A stretch of 64,000 bases of DNA from contig CAWATZ010000012.1 in assembly GCA_963784995.1 (NCBI GenBank), positions 124,001 through 188,000 on the forward strand. The letters are read 5' to 3'. Origin of the DNA: CAWATZ01 sp963784995. Its GTDB lineage: Bacteria; Planctomycetota; Planctomycetia; Gemmatales; Gemmataceae. Position 1 is the first letter of the stretch, and each line of letters opens with the position of its first letter. The position numbers and the translations under genes were made by a program. This document shows positions 60,227-64,000 of this stretch, one piece after another. The notes beneath the pieces are model-generated. The model saw only the letters and a program-made list of their open reading frames with translations, was not told where the DNA came from and made no database searches.

Positions 60227-60665
60227 CGGAGAGGCCTTTCTTGAAAAGATCAACGCCGGAAGGCAATAACCACCGTGGCCGCTGCCGGCGTCAAAACGCA
60301 GACCTGACGAAAAGGTCGCTGGGCTCTCTGGATTGTCGATGTCCAGCCCGAACCATTGTGCATTGTCTCAGCCCAGTCAGGGGGCACGCTCCCCATTTCT
60401 CGCAAACTAACAGCCGTTCCCTCCCTTGTCAAATACAAATCGCCGTCGTCCAGACGCTCATATTCACCTGTGCTTATGCGTTTATGGTTTTTCGGGAGAA
60501 AGGAAAGCAGACAGGCCAGAAACAACAAGGGCGGTCCCGCAAGGACCGCCCCGCATGCACGTCCGAGGAATGAAGGGGCCCGGCGATCGATTCGGTTTCT
60601 CTTCTCACGTCAGCGCAGCTCGATCGGATCGACAGGCCGCTTCACTCCTCGACCAACGCTCCACT
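60227..60665. other. intergenic region between two minus-strand genes
   Basis: About 440 bp. Contains the terminator hairpin of the TIGR03000 gene (60529-60551). The rest is upstream sequence of the beta-helix gene and is less GC-rich. No further gene seen. Confidence 0.45.
60529..60551 (-). terminator. terminator of the TIGR03000 gene
   Basis: 9-bp perfect stem GGGCGGTCC / GGACCGCCC with a 5-nt loop. In the minus direction it is followed by TTGTTGTTTCT, a T-rich stretch. It lies about 115 nt beyond the stop at 60666. Confidence 0.6.
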
Positions 60666-61223
60666 TCACCGGGAGGCGATGCCGCTCGGCTCGCCGAGGG
60701 TGACCTCGGTCGTCTGGCCGGCGCGGAACGAAACCTTCTTCTGCTCGATGACGACGGGCTTGCCGTCCTTCATCACTTCGGCCTTGACCGTATACGAGTA
60801 GCTGGTCCCCGGCTTCAGTTCCGGAGTCACGAAGGTCCGCGTCGCCGAGGTGGACTTGGTCCCCTCGCCGTCGAACGTCAACTTGGCGTCGGCGGGCAGA
60901 TGGACCACAATTGTCGCCCGGGTCGAGACCTCCTCCATCTTCTTCTTCTTTTCCTCCATCTTGGGGGCGGCCTGCATGGGGTAACAGTACATCGGAGCGC
61001 AAGAGTAGACGGGGTAGCTAGCATAGCTGTAGCACGGGCTGGAGCAATAGCCGCCGGAATAACCACCGCAGTAGCCACCGTAGTAACCACCGCCGTAGCC
61101 GCAGCCGCCATAGCTGCCGCAGTAGCCGCCATAGCCGCCGCAGTAGCCGCCATAGCCGCCGCAGTACTGGTCCGGCGCCTCACCTGCGGTGCCCAGGGCC
61201 ATCAACAACACAACGCTGTACAT
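60666..61223 (-). CDS. TIGR03000 domain protein with Gly-Tyr-Cys repeat
   Basis: 185 aa. ATG at 61223 with GGAGGT 8 nt upstream. A short hydrophobic start is followed by a low-complexity region made of CGGYGGY and related units (about residues 20-70) and a Lys/Glu-rich linker (KMEEKKKKMEE). The C-terminal TIGR03000 domain (ATIVVHLPADAKLTFDGEGT ... VSFRAGQTTEVTL) is a planctomycete beta-sandwich of unknown role. The Cys/Tyr-rich part could be cross-linked in the cell envelope. Confidence 0.88.
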   Translation of the reverse strand: MYSVVLLMALGTAGEAPDQYCGGYGGYCGGYGGYCGSYGGCGYGGGYYGGYCGGYSGGYCSSPCYSYASYPVYSCAPMYCYPMQAAPKMEEKKKKMEEVSTRATIVVHLPADAKLTFDGEGTKSTSATRTFVTPELKPGTSYSYTVKAEVMKDGKPVVIEQKKVSFRAGQTTEVTLGEPSGIASR

Positions 61224-61859
61224 CCTGTGGTACCTCCTGCTAAAGCGAGTAGAAACACCAACCACGAACGAGAGTGAGAAACTCTGCGTCTGACTTCATC
61301 CGTTGGGTCCAGGGTTCGCCCCGAGCTGCTGGCCTGTGCGATGAGGGGCCAGCGGCGCACCCCGATTTCCTTTCGTTAATAATGGTAGGGATGGACAATA
61401 AGCGAGTCAACAACAGTTTGGGCAGATTGTTAAAAATTGCTTGTTCAAACAGACTGGGCTGTTTGGTGAAGAATTGTTGTTAAATTGGTATCTTTTTTGC
61501 CAAGGGGACTGGTGTTCGATGCGCCGATGCGATGAAATGCAGAAGTGGTGCCAGGAATGCGCAAGAAAGCGCTTTTGAGGAGTTCTCCTGGCAGGCACCC
61601 CAGCAAAAACGTCCCCGGGCCAGAAAGCATTGCTGCTCACTGTCGTGCGGCTGGCCGGTTTGGCTATTCTGAACAACAAAGGCGCCACCAGAGGAACAAG
61701 CAGGACGGGCTTCCTAGCCCATCCGGCCGGCCTGGGAAGGCCGGCCTACCAAAGTAGGACGGGCTTCCCAGCCCGTCCGGCCGGCCTGGGAAGGCCGGCC
61801 TACTGAAGGAGAACCGAACCTGAACGTTCCTGGCGACGTAGCGCAGCAGGAGGACCATA
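61224..61859. other. intergenic region with a tandem palindromic repeat
   Basis: About 635 bp between divergent genes. An AT-richer part (about 61360-61530) is the likely promoter area. The two 48-bp repeat copies (61702-61803) lie before the plus-strand gene. No gene with a recognisable product seen. Confidence 0.45.
61702..61803. repeat. two tandem copies of a 48-bp palindromic repeat
   Basis: Copies at 61702-61749 and 61756-61803, starting aggacgggcttccyagccc and differing at two positions. Each contains two hairpins (ACGGGCTTCC / AGCCCGT and GGCCGGCC ... GGCCGGCC). It is a dispersed REP-like type. It sits about 57 nt before the start of the gene at 61860. Confidence 0.8.
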
Positions 61860-63233
61860 ATGGCTGAAACCGTGTCTGAACCATCGAGTAAGGGAGTGGA
61901 CTGGCTGGGTCCCTGGCCGACCTCGATCCTGTCCGTGGGCCTGGCCGCCCTGGCCGCGCTGCTCCGGACCGGGCCGTGGTCCTTCCTGACCCCCGCCTGT
62001 CTGCCGCTGGTGGTCGTCGCCGTTCTGCTGGCCGGCCGGGCTGTGGCTCGGTCCCTGAAGCAATTCCGCGAGGACTGGGACACCCGTCTGGAGGTGGGCA
62101 GCCTGCTCGGCCTGGTGTCGCTGGTGCCGCTGCTGTGCTACTCGGCCATGGCCAGCGTGCCGGATCCTCCGTACGTCAAGGCCGCGAGAGAGAAAGTCGC
62201 GGCGGCTCCGGACAATCTGCTGCTCCAGATTCAGTTAGAACAGGTCGAGGCGTCTCGAGAGAACCAGGCAAACTGGGACTCCGGACGGATGCTGATGACT
62301 GCCCTGCTGGTGGTCAGCGTGGCCGGGGCCCTGCTGGTCCTGGCGCCGCGGATCATCCGGCTGGTAACGATCAGTCTGCTGATCGTGATCCACTTCGGCG
62401 GCATCCTGGACGCGGTGGTCAGCGTCGATCCGCCCGGCCAGTCCGCTCCCTGGTTGGCCACCCGGGCCTGGGTCAACTTTTATCGGCCCTACCTGGGCTT
62501 CATGTATCTCAACAACGCCTACCACTTCTATTCGCCCGAACCTGGTCCGCCCACGCTGATCTGGAGTTACGTGGTCTACACGGACGGCGAAAACTACCGC
62601 GGCCGCTGGATCAAGATGCCCGACAAGGAGACCAGCCCGGTGCCGCTGCACCATCAGCGGGGGCTGTCCCTGGCCGAGGGCATCAATCAGCTGGCGCCGG
62701 TCGTCTCCGACGCGGACGAGCGCTTCAAGCGGCGCAACACCGTCGTCGCCCCCAGGGGCTTCGAGGCCGGGAACGTCGCCTGGAATGCTCAACTGCTCCG
62801 CGAGCCTGGCCTCATTCCGTATCACCCCAATTCCTTGCCCACGCAGCAATGTGTCGAGCCCAGCCCCTACTCCAAGGAGATCACCCGGGCGTTTGCCCGG
62901 CACCTGGCCCGGGTTTACCCCACCCTGAAAGACCATCCCGAGTACAAGTTTCACAGCGTCAAGATTTATCGAGTCCGCCACGAGTGCCTGACTCAGGCCG
63001 AGATGGCCCAGGGCTTCAGTCCGCTGGACAAGACCCTGTACTTCGCCTACTACCAGGGAGAGTTTGACGTCGAGGGAAACTTGAAAAAGGAAAAAGATCC
63101 GTGCCTGTACTGGTTGATCCCCATCGTGCGCGATTACCAGACCGATCCGGAAACCAAACTGTATCTGCCGCCGACGGACCCCAACGATGGGCTGTACGAC
63201 TTCCTGCAAAAGCACGCGGAAATGAGACCCTGA
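61860..63233 (+). CDS. membrane protein of unknown function
   Basis: 457 aa. Four or five membrane helices in the first 190 residues (ILSVGLAALAALL, LPLVVVAVLLAG, LLGLVSLVPLLCY, LMTALLVVSVAGALLVL, and LVTISLLIVIHFG), then a large soluble C-terminal domain with many Tyr/Trp/Pro residues (NFYRPYLGFMYLNNAYHFYS). The latter resembles the extracytoplasmic part of proteins encoded next to HTTM-family membrane enzymes. It ends 24 nt before the HTTM-like gene, so they are likely an operon. Confidence 0.8.
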   Translation: MAETVSEPSSKGVDWLGPWPTSILSVGLAALAALLRTGPWSFLTPACLPLVVVAVLLAGRAVARSLKQFREDWDTRLEVGSLLGLVSLVPLLCYSAMASVPDPPYVKAAREKVAAAPDNLLLQIQLEQVEASRENQANWDSGRMLMTALLVVSVAGALLVLAPRIIRLVTISLLIVIHFGGILDAVVSVDPPGQSAPWLATRAWVNFYRPYLGFMYLNNAYHFYSPEPGPPTLIWSYVVYTDGENYRGRWIKMPDKETSPVPLHHQRGLSLAEGINQLAPVVSDADERFKRRNTVVAPRGFEAGNVAWNAQLLREPGLIPYHPNSLPTQQCVEPSPYSKEITRAFARHLARVYPTLKDHPEYKFHSVKIYRVRHECLTQAEMAQGFSPLDKTLYFAYYQGEFDVEGNLKKEKDPCLYWLIPIVRDYQTDPETKLYLPPTDPNDGLYDFLQKHAEMRP

Positions 63234-63257
63234 GGGCCTTGCTGGAGCTTGCCTGCA

Positions 63258-64000
63258 ATGAAATCACGCACCGTGGAACGCAAGCCGAGTGGGACGGCCC
63301 TCCCGACCCGTCCGGGCGGCTCAGGAGAGCCGGCCCACCCCGCGGACGGCCCCGGATCGTCCCTGATCGGCTTCTTCCAGAGCTGGGGCCGCTTCTGGTT
63401 CAGCCCGGCCGACCCGATTGTCCTGGGCTTTATCCGGATCGTGGGGGGCATCCTGATCCTCTACGTCCACCTCTGCTACTCCTTTGACTTGATGTCCTAC
63501 GTCGGCGGCGAGCGGGCCTGGGTTGATCGGCCGCTGGCCGGGTATCTCCGCAAGGGGATCTCGATCCGGGTCGCCGGCGACGACTTCCTTACCCCCGTCA
63601 AGCTGGTGGCCAACGGCTCCCATGCCTGGTCGATCTTCTACCACGTCAGCGATCCGTTCTGGATCTGGACACTGCACTTCACCTTCCTGGGGATCATCCT
63701 GCTGTTCACGCTGGGTCTGTGGACGCGGATGACCGCGGCCTTGACCTGGTTTGCCTGCCTGTCCTACATCCAGCGAGCGCCCATCCTGCTGTTCGGCATG
63801 GACACCATGATGTCCATCCTGATGTTTTACATGCTGATCGGCCCGGTCGGGGCGACCCTGTCGCTGGACCGCCTGATCGAGATCTGGCAGGCCCGCCGCC
63901 GCTTCGGTCCGAACTACCTGCCGCCGGTGCAGCCCTCCGTCTCGGCCAACGTCGCCCTGCGCGGCATGCAGATCCACTTCTGCCTCATTTACATCGCCTC
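63258..64000 (+). CDS. HTTM-like membrane protein, cut by the window edge
   Basis: At least 247 aa, open to the end of the window. ATG at 63258. The N-terminal cytoplasmic tail of about 45 residues is followed by WFSPADPIVLGFIRIVGGIL, the usual opening of HTTM (gamma-carboxylase-like) proteins. Helices LHFTFLGIILLFTLGLW and ILLFGMDTMMSILMFYMLIG follow. The mechanism in bacteria is unclear. It lies downstream of and close to the membrane protein at 61860. Confidence 0.82.
   Translation, partial: MKSRTVERKPSGTALPTRPGGSGEPAHPADGPGSSLIGFFQSWGRFWFSPADPIVLGFIRIVGGILILYVHLCYSFDLMSYVGGERAWVDRPLAGYLRKGISIRVAGDDFLTPVKLVANGSHAWSIFYHVSDPFWIWTLHFTFLGIILLFTLGLWTRMTAALTWFACLSYIQRAPILLFGMDTMMSILMFYMLIGPVGATLSLDRLIEIWQARRRFGPNYLPPVQPSVSANVALRGMQIHFCLIYIA

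Overview
The window looks like the chromosome of a Gemmata-like planctomycete (order Gemmatales). The evidence is a high-GC sequence carrying several families typical of that group: DUF1501 proteins, DUF1549/DUF1553 (PSCyt/PSD1) proteins, a TIGR03000 protein, HEAT-like/WD40 secreted proteins, right-handed beta-helix surface proteins with an LEDRxLP-type N-terminus, an ECF sigma factor, and several proteins ending in a shared ILADALE(E/D)AGC...GCWVV module. No rRNA, convincing tRNA or CRISPR array was seen.

Layout. 0-5.5 kb: multi-pass membrane protein, soluble histidine kinase, DUF3293 protein overlapping htpG, then a palindromic repeat array. 5.5-12.7 kb: DUF2617-like protein, Tm-1-like/UPF0261 protein (two frameshifts), Gfo/Idh/MocA-like protein, TlpA-like thioredoxin, recN, and a convergent PilB/GspE-type ATPase. 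12.7-17.4 kb: minus-strand cluster of three proteins sharing the C-terminal module plus a transglutaminase-like lipoprotein. 17.5-25.8 kb: NUDIX hydrolase, a small gene with an in-frame UGA, a lipoprotein, a DUF1501 protein, a seven-bladed WD40 protein, a large hybrid histidine kinase and an ECF sigma factor. 26.9-34.6 kb: YdjM-like membrane protein, PHP/DUF3604-like secreted protein, a PIN/HTH toxin-antitoxin pair, a secreted beta-sandwich protein, and a homocysteine methyltransferase-MTHFR fusion.

34.6-51.3 kb is a rearranged accessory region. It holds a beta-helix gene with a partial duplicate, a decayed and an intact Fic gene with similar upstream DNA, a sacsin/NO VEIN-type ATPase-DUF3883 gene cut by an IS701-like element, an AbiE type IV toxin-antitoxin pair with a readable promoter/operator, a large serine recombinase with a small overlapping leader ORF, and an Rpn-family nuclease. 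It reads as a defence and mobile-element island in several states of decay. 49-56.8 kb holds an oxidoreductase and a DUF1501-PSCyt-DUF1501 cluster, all broken by many frame changes. 57-64 kb returns to ordinary content: WD40 protein, beta-helix protein, TIGR03000 protein, and two membrane proteins, the last cut by the window edge.

Two themes cut across the window. First, many frames are restored by adding one base to a short run of identical bases, which suggests consensus errors, although real decay is clear in the Fic and ATPase genes. Second, long and often perfect inverted repeats sit between many genes.
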